DNA of 64,000 bases from Tessaracoccus flavescens (GTDB lineage: Bacteria > Actinomycetota > Actinomycetes > Propionibacteriales > Propionibacteriaceae): contig NZ_CP019607.1 of the NCBI RefSeq assembly GCF_001998865.1, positions 744,001-808,000 on the forward strand, given 5' to 3'. Below the pieces are notes generated by a model. The model was not told the DNA's origin. It saw nothing but the letters and a program-made list of their open reading frames with translations, and did no database searches. This document shows, one piece after another, positions 45,308 to 53,494 of the stretch. Numbering within the stretch: position 1 is the stretch's first letter; each line of letters opens with the position of its first letter. The position numbers and the translations under genes were made by a program.

Positions 45308-46006
45308 ATGCGACGGATCGGAATGCTCGGCGGCATGAGCTGGGAGTCGACCGCCCAGTACTACCGGATCGCCAACGAACTGGTTCGTGAGCGGCTCGGC
45401 GGGCTGCATTCGGCACCCCTGCTGATCGACTCGGTGGACTTCGCCGAGATCGAGGCGATGCAGGTCGAGGGAGACTGGGACGGCGCAGGCCGCCTGCTCG
45501 CGGGCCGGGCGGCCGCCCTGGAAGCAGCCGGCGCCGAACTGCTCGTCATCTGCACCAACACGATGCACAAGGTCTACGACCGAATCGCGGAGGCTGTGAG
45601 CGTGCCGGTCCTCCACCTCGCCGACGCGACCGCGGCGGCCGTCCGCCGCGAAGGCCTAGACCGGGTCGGCCTGCTCGGCACGGCTTTCACCATGGAGCAG
45701 GAGTTCTACCGCGACCGGATCGCCGGCCACGGTCTCGAGGTCGTCATCCCCGAGGCCGGAGAGCGCGCGGTCGTGCACCGGGTGATCTACGACGAGCTCG
45801 TCCGCGGCATCGTCCGCGACGACTCGCGGGAGGCCTACCTCGCGATCATCGGGCGGCTCGTCGAGCGCGGCGCCCATGGCGTGATCCTCGGCTGTACTGA
45901 GATCGAGCTGCTGGTCGGGCAGGAACACGTCGAGGTGCCCCTGTTCCCGACGACGCGGATCCACGTCGAGGAGATGGTCGCGCAGGCGGGCGCGCCCACC
46001 CTCTGA
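45308..46006 (+). CDS. Aspartate/glutamate racemase family protein
   Basis: 232 residues. GMLGGMSWESTAQYYRIANE is the start motif of the aspartate racemase (RacX/YgeA) group; the two catalytic cysteines are in LLVICTNTMHK and VILGCTEIELL. The ATG at 45308 has a ggagg RBS; an in-frame GTG-type start at 45281 overlaps tetR. May follow tetR in one transcript. Supplies or degrades D-amino acids. Confidence 0.9.
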   Translation: MRRIGMLGGMSWESTAQYYRIANELVRERLGGLHSAPLLIDSVDFAEIEAMQVEGDWDGAGRLLAGRAAALEAAGAELLVICTNTMHKVYDRIAEAVSVPVLHLADATAAAVRREGLDRVGLLGTAFTMEQEFYRDRIAGHGLEVVIPEAGERAVVHRVIYDELVRGIVRDDSREAYLAIIGRLVERGAHGVILGCTEIELLVGQEHVEVPLFPTTRIHVEEMVAQAGAPTL

Positions 46007-46015
46007 CGCCGATGC

Positions 46016-46609
46016 CTACTTGGTGAACTTGGCCTTGAGCGCCGAGATGCGCTCGTCCCACTTCTCGTGGCGCTCCTGCTTGCGCTCCTCGCGCAGGGCC
46101 TGCTTGGCCGCGTCGCGGGCGGCCTCGGCGGCTTCCTGCTGCGCCTCAAGCTCCGCGAGCACCTGTTCCAGCGGGAGCCGGGTGACGGTGCCCCCGTGGT
46201 CCGAGACGAAGTGGTCGAGCGAGGCGGTCTCAGCCTCGGAGGTCTGCAGCACGAGCGCGTTGTGACCCGGCGGAATGCTCGACGCGGCGCTGGCGAGCAC
46301 CGAGCCCTGGTCGGCGGCGCGATCAGCGTCGGAAAGGCCGCCGATCAGGCCTCCCGCGCCCCATCCGAGCAGCATGCCGAGGGGGCCGCCGAGTGCACCG
46401 ACGAGGATCCCGATCAGCGAGCCACCGAGGTAGCCGTCACCCGCGTACTCGTCGCCGCCCTCCGGGATCGAGACGCGACCGTCGGCGTCGCGCTGGACCA
46501 GCGCGGAGGCGGTCACGACCGCGGAGACGGGCGAGGACTTGAGGTCTGAGAGGGCCTTGAAGGCCTCCGCATCGTCAGGGAAGGTCACGATGGCGAGGAA
46601 GTTCGGCAT
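46016..46609 (-). CDS. DUF1269-like glycine-zipper protein
   Basis: 197 residues. N-terminal ferredoxin-like part (FLAIVTFPDDAEAFKALSDL), a central Gly-rich hydrophobic stretch (YLGGSLIGILVGALGGPLGM then LLGWGAGGLIGGL) typical of DUF1269/glycine-zipper membrane proteins, and a long charged coiled-coil C-terminus (EQVLAELEAQQEAAEAARDA). Stress-related in some relatives; function unknown. Good RBS (aggagaacc). Confidence 0.78.
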   Translation of the reverse strand: MPNFLAIVTFPDDAEAFKALSDLKSSPVSAVVTASALVQRDADGRVSIPEGGDEYAGDGYLGGSLIGILVGALGGPLGMLLGWGAGGLIGGLSDADRAADQGSVLASAASSIPPGHNALVLQTSEAETASLDHFVSDHGGTVTRLPLEQVLAELEAQQEAAEAARDAAKQALREERKQERHEKWDERISALKAKFTK

Positions 46610-46865
46610 GGCAGGTTCTCCTTATCGGCCTGGGCGAGTGCCTTGTGTACGTGATTTCACCGTAGGTCGCGGGTCCCACGATCACACGTAACGGCAGCCA
46701 ACTACTGCCAAAAGTTGGCTCGGCGTTCACCCGATGGCGTCGGCGGAGCGTGAGCGCTGGAGCGCAGGGCGTATGGAAGCCGTTAGGACGCTTCCCCCCC
46801 AGACCGGACGGGAGTGGTCTTGGTGTCGTACCCGCCGGGCGCCTCGAAAACCCCAGGAGCTCGAA
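46610..46865. other. Divergent intergenic region with an 8-bp inverted repeat
   Basis: No gene. agccaact and agttggct (46696-46703, 46713-46720) form a perfect inverted repeat with a nine-base loop; it could be an operator between the DUF1269 gene and the kdp remnants, or a terminator. The 46740-46860 portion is the leader of the kdp transcript. Confidence 0.4.
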
Positions 46866-46949
46866 ATGCTCGACGTGATCTACGTCCTCCTCGTCATCGG
46901 CCTCTTCGTCGCCGTGGCTCTGCTCGGCAAGGGGGCAGAACGGCTGTGA
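46866..46949 (+). CDS. 27-residue membrane peptide at the head of the kdp operon
   Basis: [20 protein letters not shown] plus GKGAERL: a single membrane helix ending in a short positive tail. Tiny membrane peptides of this kind precede kdpF in actinobacterial kdp operons. The start has aggagct upstream. Its TGA overlaps the GTG of kdpF. Confidence 0.6.
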   Translation: MLDVIYVLLVIGLFVAVALLGKGAERL

Positions 46950-47036
46950 GCCTCTTCGACCTGCTCGCCGTCATCCTCGCTTGCCGGTGTCTGCTATCTG
47001 CTGATTGCCCTCGTCCGCCCGGAGCGGTTCTCGTGA
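46946..47036 (+). pseudogene. kdpF: kdpF with a two-base deletion
   Basis: The GTG frame reads [12 protein letters not shown] and then loses sense; two frames over it continues [18 protein letters not shown] and ends at a TGA overlapping the kdpA GTG. Restoring two bases near 46980 gives a normal 30-residue KdpF, the small stabilising subunit of the Kdp potassium pump. Confidence 0.7.
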
Positions 47037-48139
47037 CCGCCGCGATCGCGGCGCTGACGCTGCTGTGCGTGATCGTCCCCCTCGCCCTCGTGGACCGGCC
47101 GATGGGGCGCTATCTCGCCTGGGTCTACTCCTCCGGGCGCCACTGGCGGACCGAGCGACTCGCCTACCGCTGGCTGAGGGTCGACCCCGACCAGGCACAG
47201 AAGTGGCGCTCCTACCTCGGAGGCGTGCTCGCCTTCTCCGCCGTCGACCTGCTGATCCTCTACACGCTGCAGCGGGTGCAGCACTGGCTGCCGCTGGCCC
47301 TCGGCCACGGGGCCGTCTCCCCCGACCTTTCCTTCAACACGGCGGCCTCCTTCGTAGGCAACACGAACTGGCAGTCCTACTCGGGTGAGCTGACCATGGG
47401 CCACCTGGTGCAGATGACAGGCCTCACGGTCCAGAACTTCACCTCCGCCGCCGTCGGCATGGGCGTCGCGGTCGCGCTGATCCGTGGCCTCGCCGCCCGC
47501 TCCACTGGTCTGGTCGGCAACTTCTGGGTGGACCTGGTCCGCGGGCTGCTTCGCGTGCTCCTGCCCATCTCCGTGGTCGGGGCCGTGGTGTTGATGCTCG
47601 GAGGCGTCGTCCAGAACCTCGACGCGGCGATGCAGGCCACCACCCTTGCCGGTGGCCGGCAGTCGATCCCCGGGGGGACCCGTCGCCTCACAGGAGGTGA
47701 TCAAGCTGCTCGGCACCAACGGTGGCGGATTCTTCAACACCAATTCCGCGCACCCGTTCGAGAACCCGTCGGCAGTGACGAACTACCTCGAACTGTTCCT
47801 GATGCTGCTGATCCCCGTCTCCCTGACCCGCACCTACGGCCTGCTGGTCGCAGACACCCGGCAGGGACATGCGGTCCTCGCCGTGATGACGATCCTGTTC
47901 ACGGCCTCCTACTCCGCCCTCGTCTGGCTCGAGTCCGCCGCACGCGACGCCGCTCCAGCCCTGGCAGGCGGCGCCTTCGAGGGCAAGGAGATGCGCTTCG
48001 GCATCGTCGCGTCCGCTCTGTTCGCCACCGTCGGGACCGGCACCTCGACCGGCGCCCTCAACTCGATGCACGACTCGCACACCTCGCTCGGCGGGATGCT
48101 GCCGATGCTCAACATGATGCTCGGCGAGATCAGCCCCGG
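47033..48139 (+). pseudogene. kdpA: kdpA, frameshifted and truncated
   Basis: Frame 1 gives the first 210 residues of the potassium-binding subunit ([20 protein letters not shown], then [20 protein letters not shown] and [16 protein letters not shown]). Near 47680 the frame changes and [40 protein letters not shown] and [13 protein letters not shown] follow. There the gene stops being KdpA: about 150 C-terminal residues plus kdpB and kdpC are missing and a tRNA-Lys begins fifteen bases later. The ATP-driven potassium uptake system is therefore dead here. Confidence 0.88.
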
Positions 48140-48154
48140 GGGCGGCGCACACAG

Positions 48155-48227
48155 TGCCCCCAGCGGGGCTCGAACCCGCGACCCATGGATTAAAAGTCCA
48201 CTGCTCTACCGACTGAGCTATAGGGGC
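48155..48227 (-). tRNA. tRNA-Lys(TTT)
   Basis: 73-base cloverleaf on the minus strand: acceptor gcccct..., anticodon loop cttttaa with TTT, T arm gcgggttcgagccccgc. Its -10 box TAAACT (minus strand, 48239-48234) lies seven bases upstream. The 3' end faces the truncated kdpA. Confidence 0.95.
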
Positions 48228-48368
48228 GGTCGGTAGTTTAGCGTCCCGCCCGGCTGGTCGCGGACTCCGGGTCCGCGTCCGCGATGCCCGTTACCCGGGA
48301 CGCCTCGGGCGTCGTCAGGCGCCTGCAAGACTGGAACGACACCCGATCGATGACTGGGAGGTCATTCC

Positions 48369-48887
48369 ATGGCAACCGATACACACGTCCGTTCCGTTTC
48401 CGAGTTCGATCTCGAGCGCTACCTCGGCCTCTGGTACGAGATCGGGCGACTTCCGCTGAAGTGGGAGGACGCCCACGCGACCCACATCACTGCCGAGTAC
48501 TCGCTGCAGGACGACGGCGACGTCCGCGTCGACAACCGCTGCTTCGACAATGCGGGAAAGCCCACCCAGTCGATCGGCCGCGCGAAGCCCGTCGGTGACG
48601 TGCCCGGCCGGCTCAAGGTCTCTTTCCTGCCCGAGTTCCTCCGCTGGATCCCGTTCACCGAGGGCGACTACTGGGTGCTGAAGCTGGACCCTGAGTACAC
48701 GGTCGCTCTGGTCGGCACTCCCGACCGCAAGAACCTGTGGCTCCTCGCCAGGCAGCCCGACGTGCCGGCCAGCATCGTCGACGAGTACCGCGCCGAGGCC
48801 GAGCGGCAGGGCTTCGACCTGACCGACTGGATCAACCCCGACCAGGACGGGCGCCGCGTCACCGACGAACTGCTCCACAAGGACTGA
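48369..48887 (+). CDS. Bacterial lipocalin (Blc-like)
   Basis: 172 residues. Lipocalin motif 1 is RYLGLWYEIGRLPLKWE and motif 3 region is LWLLARQPDVPASIVDEY, with the RVDNRCFDNAGKP strand typical of Blc. No signal peptide is visible, unlike E. coli Blc, so it is probably cytosolic. Good RBS (gggaggtc). Possibly binds lipids or heme-like ligands. Confidence 0.88.
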   Translation: MATDTHVRSVSEFDLERYLGLWYEIGRLPLKWEDAHATHITAEYSLQDDGDVRVDNRCFDNAGKPTQSIGRAKPVGDVPGRLKVSFLPEFLRWIPFTEGDYWVLKLDPEYTVALVGTPDRKNLWLLARQPDVPASIVDEYRAEAERQGFDLTDWINPDQDGRRVTDELLHKD

Positions 48888-48896
48888 TACTGGACG

Positions 48897-49229
48897 TCAT
48901 TCACAGCCGGCGCCGTCGTCGTCACGGTCTAGGTGGCTGCCATATCCCGGCTGGCCGATCCTGATCGGATCGGCCCCGGCGCTGCGCACCGCCTTGCAGT
49001 TCGGGCAGTAGACCGACTTTGGTGCTTCCTCATTGAAGGTGTCGGCCAGGGGGCGGATGTCGGTGTCACTCGATTGTGCCGACCGCGCGACCGCTTCGAG
49101 CTTCCCGAGGGTTGGGGCAGCAGTCACGCTCACTTCTGGTCCTGGCACCGTTGCAGTGACCTTGGGAGCTGGCGCCGTCACTGTGGGCCGTGCGTGACTG
49201 GCCCGAACAACGACCGGCATTTCCGCCAT
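48897..49229 (-). CDS. Excalibur calcium-binding domain protein, short form
   Basis: 110 residues. The C-terminal 37 residues form an excalibur domain (NCKAVRSAGADPIRIGQPGY then GSHLDRDDDGAGCE), an extracellular calcium-binding module. It is preceded by a Thr/Val/Ala/Pro-rich linker. Proteins of this kind normally have a signal peptide or membrane anchor ahead of the linker; none is present from the first ATG (49229), so the 5' part may be missing or replaced. Confidence 0.65.
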   Translation of the reverse strand: MAEMPVVVRASHARPTVTAPAPKVTATVPGPEVSVTAAPTLGKLEAVARSAQSSDTDIRPLADTFNEEAPKSVYCPNCKAVRSAGADPIRIGQPGYGSHLDRDDDGAGCE

Positions 49230-49266
49230 GGTCTGCAGCCCCCGGGCGTCTGGCACGCTTGAGACC

Positions 49267-49929
49267 ATGGGTCCGTGGATGTGGTTCTTCATCGTGGTGG
49301 CGATCGGCGTCGTGCTGCTGGCCGCCGCGCTGCTCGCCGACCGCCGGGCCCGCAGGCAGCTCGCCGGCGCCGGAGAGCCCGCTCCGCTGCGGCACAACGA
49401 CGACGTCGACCGGCACGTCCCCGCCTACATCACGCAGGACGAGATCGATGAGCTTCCCGACCCCCACCGTGGCGCTCAGGGCAGCGTGCCTCATCGCGGC
49501 GAGGGGTTCTCGTTCGGGCATGCGCACCGCGACTTCGCAACGCTCAGCGACGGAGCGAGCCGCGACAACGCGAGCCTCCTTGTGGTCAACGGTCGGGTCG
49601 ACTCCATGCGCGAACTGTTCTCCCCCCTCGCCCGGGCGAGCGAGGACGAGCCTCTCATCGTCGTGGCGGACAGCTTCGACCCGGTGGTGGTGACCACGCT
49701 CGCGGCGAACCGTCGCGCCCTCGGGACGCCGGTCGTCGCGGCCCAGGCCGGCGCGAAGGACCGGCTCCGGCTCGCCGAGCTGACCGGCGCCGTCGAGCTC
49801 GACCCCTCCGATCTGCAGGCGGGCTACGTCCCGGTCGAGGCGCTCGGACGCGCCAGGCACTGGGCGAGCACGGCGAGCCGCACCTGGGTCACCCCGTTCG
49901 AGTCGGGGGAAACTACACCCGGGGTCTGA
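49267..49929 (+). CDS. Membrane-anchored protein resembling a GroEL apical domain
   Basis: 220 residues. One N-terminal membrane helix (WFFIVVAIGVVLLAAALLA, residues 6-24), an acidic/histidine-rich linker, then residues 101-210 that align with the apical domain of GroEL. LLVVNGRVDSMRELFSPL compares with ILLADKKISNIREMLPVL; EPLIVVADSFDPVVVTTLAA compares with [20 protein letters not shown]; then GTPVVAAQAGAKDRLRLAEL with TG. The ATPase (equatorial) and intermediate domains are absent. The apical domain is the substrate-binding part of GroEL. An anchored, isolated copy would be a mini-chaperone or a new use of the fold; this is inference from motif similarity. Confidence 0.6.
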   Translation: MGPWMWFFIVVAIGVVLLAAALLADRRARRQLAGAGEPAPLRHNDDVDRHVPAYITQDEIDELPDPHRGAQGSVPHRGEGFSFGHAHRDFATLSDGASRDNASLLVVNGRVDSMRELFSPLARASEDEPLIVVADSFDPVVVTTLAANRRALGTPVVAAQAGAKDRLRLAELTGAVELDPSDLQAGYVPVEALGRARHWASTASRTWVTPFESGETTPGV

Positions 49930-50317
49930 CCGTTGCGCCGCCGGATCTCCTCCTGCGGGTCGGAACCTCAAGCTGGAACCTCAACCTTGAGGGCGAACCT
50001 CAAGCTCGACTTCACCTCGGCTGACCCTGAGAGATTCAGGCCCCTCTCAACTTTCACACCGACCCCCGTTTAGCCGACTGCTACCCCATAACCCCTTGTC
50101 AGAGCAGAGAGAGCGAAAAGAAGCGCCGCGAAATCACACGCTTGTCGTTTTCGAAGCGTCTTCGGCGTGTCGCGTTGTCACTTCTCAGCAAACTCTCAAC
50201 CTCCGTTGTTCCTGGCTCGTACACCCTCTTAATGTCCGTCGCAGTGGCCGGACGTGTCCGGGGGCTGATGCCCCGGGGAAGCGGGGCGTCCGGCCAACCG
50301 CACCGACGAGGAGAGAC
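49930..50317 (+). promoter_or_regulatory. Promoter and structured leader of the SH3/VldE-like gene
   Basis: No gene in these 388 bases. Near the left end gaacctcaagct is repeated (49963-49974, 49995-50006) around a hairpin CTTGAGG-gcgaa-CCTCAAG (49986-50004). A promoter TTGTTC (50206-50211), 18-base spacer, TAATGT (50230-50235) is followed by a stem ggccggacg/cgtccggcc (50246-50254, 50287-50295) enclosing a second hairpin ccgggg/ccccgg. The transcript would begin with this structure, then gaggag at 50309 and the GTG. Could be a regulatory RNA. Confidence 0.5.
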
Positions 50318-51703
50318 GTGAAGAAAGCACTCAGAGGCCTACGCGGCGTTGCAGCAGCGGCCGGAGTCGCAGTTCTGGTTCAGGGACTCGGCACCCTTGC
50401 GCTCGGCCCGGCGGCCGACGCAGGCGACGGGGACGTGACCGCGACGACCCGCGTGCATGTCCGCACCGGGCCCGCCACCTCCGCCAAGTCACTCACGGTG
50501 ATCAACAAGGGCACGACCCTGCCCTCGTCCGGGTCGAGCAACGGCTGGACGAAGGTCACCTACAACGGCAAGACCGCCTGGATCGCGAGCGCCTACCTCA
50601 AGGGCTCGAAGTCCAGCGCTCCCTCGTCCGAGACGTCGAACGGCACCACCGTTGGCCAGGGTGGCACCACCTACACGACGGCGAACCTCAACCTCCGCAC
50701 CGGACCGTCGCTGCGCGACAAGGTCTTCGTGGTGATCAAGAAGGGCGCCTCGCTCTCGCTCACGGGGAAGGTGAGCGGCGGCTACACGCAGATCAGCTAC
50801 AAGGGCAAGGCCCTCTGGGCCTCGACGAGCTACCTGAGCTCGGCGAAGGGCTCCACCTCGAGCTCACTGCCGAAGGTCACGAGCAAGGCCCGCGGAACGA
50901 CGGCACTGATGATCCGCACTTCCTCGTCGTCGAAGTTCACCAATCTCGGCGACGCCCCGAAGGGCACGATCTTCGATCTGACCGGGGTCAAGGAGAACGG
51001 GATGGCTCAGGTCATCTACAAGGGCGCGGTCCGCTGGGTCAACGCCAAGTACCTGACCGCCGTCAGCGACTCGACCACGCCTTCGACGCCTGACACCCCC
51101 AAGACCAGCACCCGCTACGCGACGACCGTGCTGAACATCTGGGCCGCAGCCACCGGCCAGTCCTACAGCGGAGAGATCCCCCGCGGAGGCGAACTCCAGG
51201 TCACGGGCACGGTCAAGAACGGCCGCGCCGAGATCGTGATCAACGGCGCGAAGAAGTGGGTGACTGCCAAGTACGTCTCGACCTCGAAGCCTGCCTCGTC
51301 CGGTTCGGGCGCCTCGACCGGCGGCGGCACCTCGCTGAACCGCGGCTACTCCAGCGGACTTGACCAGACCAACGCGAACGTCCAGTCGATCGTGCGGGAC
51401 GTGTGGAACCGCTACCCCCAGATCAAGACCATGTACGGTTGGCGCCGCGACGTCACGCCCGATCACCCTGCCGGCCGCGCGGTCGACGTGATGATCCCCA
51501 GCTACAAGACCAACTCGGCACTCGGCTGGGAGATCGCGAAGTACTACCAGGCGCACGCCAGCCAGTACAACATCAACTACATCATCTTCGATCAGAAGAT
51601 CTGGTCCACCGCCCGCACCAAGGAAGGCTGGCGCTCCATGGCCAACCGTGGCGGCGACACGGCCAACCACAAGGATCACGTGCACATCAACACGCACGGC
51701 TGA
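50318..51703 (+). CDS. Secreted SH3-repeat protein with VldE-like C-terminal domain
   Basis: 461 residues. A Sec signal (RGLRGVAAAAGVAVLVQGLG, cleavage after the ADAG region) is followed by four bacterial SH3 repeats, each with the VRTGPxxxxK and GWxKV pattern or a drifted form of it (about residues 45-105, 120-180, 190-250 and 260-325), a Ser/Gly linker, and a C-terminal domain with HPAGRAVDVMIPSYK and HKDHVHINTHG. The His and Asp in these motifs resemble M15/VldE-type zinc peptidases. Probably remodels peptidoglycan. GTG start with gaggaga RBS. Confidence 0.85.
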   Translation: MKKALRGLRGVAAAAGVAVLVQGLGTLALGPAADAGDGDVTATTRVHVRTGPATSAKSLTVINKGTTLPSSGSSNGWTKVTYNGKTAWIASAYLKGSKSSAPSSETSNGTTVGQGGTTYTTANLNLRTGPSLRDKVFVVIKKGASLSLTGKVSGGYTQISYKGKALWASTSYLSSAKGSTSSSLPKVTSKARGTTALMIRTSSSSKFTNLGDAPKGTIFDLTGVKENGMAQVIYKGAVRWVNAKYLTAVSDSTTPSTPDTPKTSTRYATTVLNIWAAATGQSYSGEIPRGGELQVTGTVKNGRAEIVINGAKKWVTAKYVSTSKPASSGSGASTGGGTSLNRGYSSGLDQTNANVQSIVRDVWNRYPQIKTMYGWRRDVTPDHPAGRAVDVMIPSYKTNSALGWEIAKYYQAHASQYNINYIIFDQKIWSTARTKEGWRSMANRGGDTANHKDHVHINTHG

Positions 51704-51718
51704 CCGAACAGCCAGGAC

Positions 51719-51746
51719 GCGGGGCCCACCGGGCCCCGCGTTTTTT
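51719..51746 (+). terminator. Terminator after the wall-protein gene
   Basis: gcggggccc-acc-gggccccgc followed by gtttttt: a perfect 9-bp GC stem and six T residues, 16 bases after the stop. Confidence 0.9.
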
Positions 51747-51761
51747 CGCGTTCCACGTCTT

Positions 51762-51790
51762 TTGGCGGTGGGGCGCGATTCCCCTATGCT
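51762..51790 (+). promoter_or_regulatory. tRNA-Glu promoter
   Basis: TTGGCG (51762-51767), 17 bases, TATGCT (51785-51790), eleven bases before the tRNA. Confidence 0.6.
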
Positions 51791-51801
51791 TGTCGAGCCT
51801 G

Positions 51802-51874
51802 GTCCCCATCGTCTAGCGGCCTAGGACTCCGCCCTTTCACGGCGGCAGCACGGGTTCGAATCCCGTTGGGGATG
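51802..51874 (+). tRNA. tRNA-Glu(TTC)
   Basis: 73 bases, acceptor gtcccca/tggggat, anticodon loop ctttcac with TTC, T arm cacgggttcgaatcccgt. No encoded CCA. Confidence 0.95.
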
Positions 51875-51887
51875 CAACAGCACACGC

Positions 51888-51917
51888 GGAGGGCGCCGAG
51901 ATCGGCGCCCTCCGGGT
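51888..51917 (+). terminator. Terminator after tRNA-Glu
   Basis: ggagggcgccg-agat-cggcgccctcc then gggtttc: an 11-bp perfect stem. From here to 52138 I see no gene, only the tRNA-Asp promoter. Confidence 0.8.
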
Positions 51918-52073
51918 TTCTGCTGCTCCAGGTGCGGTCGTGCAGGCTCCCAGCGGAACTGCGATGCTCCCCACCCAGACGCGCCCGACCGGCCGCCGAA
52001 AAGCCGCGCCCGACGCCGTCCATCGCCTGGAAGCTCGTTCAACGCCCGCTCCTGACAAGGCACTTTGCCCGAT

Positions 52074-52103
52074 GTGACAGCGCGGCTGAAGTCAGGCTAT
52101 AGT
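52074..52103 (+). promoter_or_regulatory. Promoter of the tRNA-Asp/tRNA-Phe unit
   Basis: GTGACA (52074-52079), 18-base spacer, TATAGT (52098-52103). Confidence 0.6.
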
Positions 52104-52138
52104 TCTCGAGTTGGCAACGCCAGCAAGGCCAAGAAATT

Positions 52139-52212
52139 GGCCCCGTAGCGCAGTTGGTTAGCGCGCCGCCCTGTCACGGCGGAGGTCGCGGGTTCGAGTC
52201 CCGTCGGGGTCG
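52139..52212 (+). tRNA. tRNA-Asp(GTC)
   Basis: 74 bases with acceptor ggccccg/cggggtc, anticodon loop ctgtcac with GTC and T arm gcgggttcgagtcccgt. 27 bases upstream of tRNA-Phe, probably co-transcribed. Confidence 0.95.
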
Positions 52213-52239
52213 CTAGGTCAGGCATCACGCCTTGGCCAT

Positions 52240-52313
52240 GGCCAGGTAGCTCAGCTGGTAGCAGCGTTCGCCTGAAAAGTGAAAGGTCGCCGGTTCGACC
52301 CCGGCCCTGGCCA
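52240..52313 (+). tRNA. tRNA-Phe(GAA), attachment site of an integrative element
   Basis: 74 bases with acceptor ggccagg/cctggcc, anticodon loop ctgaaaa with GAA and T arm gccggttcgaccccggc. Bases 52259-52307, covering the anticodon and T arms, are repeated exactly at 54657-54705, so an element has integrated in this gene and restored it. Confidence 0.95.
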
Positions 52314-52318
52314 CAGAC

Positions 52319-52344
52319 AAAACCCCTAGTTGACTAGGGGTTTT
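52319..52344 (+). terminator. Terminator after tRNA-Phe (element side)
   Basis: aaaacccctag-ttga-ctaggggtttt: perfect 11-bp stem ending in T residues, six bases after the tRNA. Confidence 0.9.
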
Positions 52345-52483
52345 CTTCATTTCACCCCCAATCCGCGCCGTCTGGGCATCCCTACGACGCCGCCCCGATA
52401 TCGCATGAATTGCTAGACCAGCCGTACTCTGGAAGCAGGAGGCCTCATGGTCCAGCCCAACCGGTCACACCGGCTTCATCACG

Positions 52484-53494
52484 GTGGGGGACCTTTTACT
52501 ACCGCGAGTCCAAGGGCCGTGGGTCAGAGTCCTCGAGGCCGGATGGTGGGAGCGTGGCACTCGCCGCCGTGTGGCCGTCTCTGCCCGCGATGAGGATCAG
52601 GACTGGGGACAAGCTCCGCGCCGCGGAAGCGGCTCGACGCCGGACGGTAGGTCGCCGCGACACCGACGATCAAGACGTGGTCCGAGACCTACATCGAGCG
52701 CGTGGGCGAGACTCTACGCCCCAGCCCCTACCCAGCCACCGCCTCCTACGTCCGCCGATGGATCGTGCCGACTCTCGGACACAAGAAGCTCGACCAGTTG
52801 ACGCCACCGGATCTCCGCCCCCTGGGCAGGGCCTGCCTCGCCGCCGGGCTCGCCAGGGCCACCGCAGCCAAGGTCACCGCAACCCTGCAGCTCAAGATCC
52901 GCGAGGCGATCTCTGACGGCCTGCCCCGTTCGGCGCGAACTGCTCGACGTCAAGCGCCCCTGCCTTGCCGCCACGAAGTCCCGCACCGACATCCCGCTAG
53001 AAGACGCCCTGCGCTTGGTGGAGGTCGTCTCGACGCGCCCGGATGCCGCCCGCTGGGCGGCCGCACTACCACAGGGCATGCGCCAGGCCGAGTGCCTCGG
53101 GCTCAGGTGGTCGTCGATCGACTGGGACGCCGACACCATCACGGTCTCGCACCAGGTCGTCACGCTCTTCTACCTCGATCGCAAGGCCGGGACGTTCCGC
53201 ATCCCTGACGACTATGAGGTGACACCCATCATCGGCTCCTACCACCCGGCTGAACCGGGGACGGCGGCCGGCGAGCGCACCATCCGATGGTGCCGTGGGC
53301 GCACGGCCCTTGAGAGGTGCCGGGACATCGCGCCAGTCAACGAGTGGGACCTCGTCTGGACGCACCACGCAGCGCCGCATGACTGTCAACAGCGGCAGCC
53401 CGATGGCCCGGAGGGCGTCCTGCCCTCACACCTGAAACCCTCGCTCCCCTACCGCGCAATCCCCATGCGCAACCCCCTCAACGGGCGAAGATAG
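52484..53494 (+). pseudogene. Tyrosine integrase remnant
   Basis: Pieces in three frames read as one integrase: GPWVRVLEAGWWERGTRRRV (N-terminal arm-binding part, from 52517), then WSETYIERVGETLRPSPYPA and TASYVRRWIVPTLGHKKLDQ (core-binding domain), then RTDIPLEDALRLVEVVSTRP and GMRQAECLGLRWSSIDWDAD, which includes the first catalytic Arg. The HxxR and Tyr region cannot be found; the last frame closes at 53494. It sits directly beside the attachment site, as integrase genes do. Inactive. Confidence 0.78.

Noticed and set aside
49986..50004. A HAIR element upstream of the wall-protein gene
   Set aside because: The half-sites are two bases too close, and there is no heat-shock gene here.
50246..50295. 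A c-di-AMP (ydaO) riboswitch
   Set aside because: The structured segment is only about 50 bases and I cannot match the conserved ydaO segments; kept only as an unnamed leader structure.
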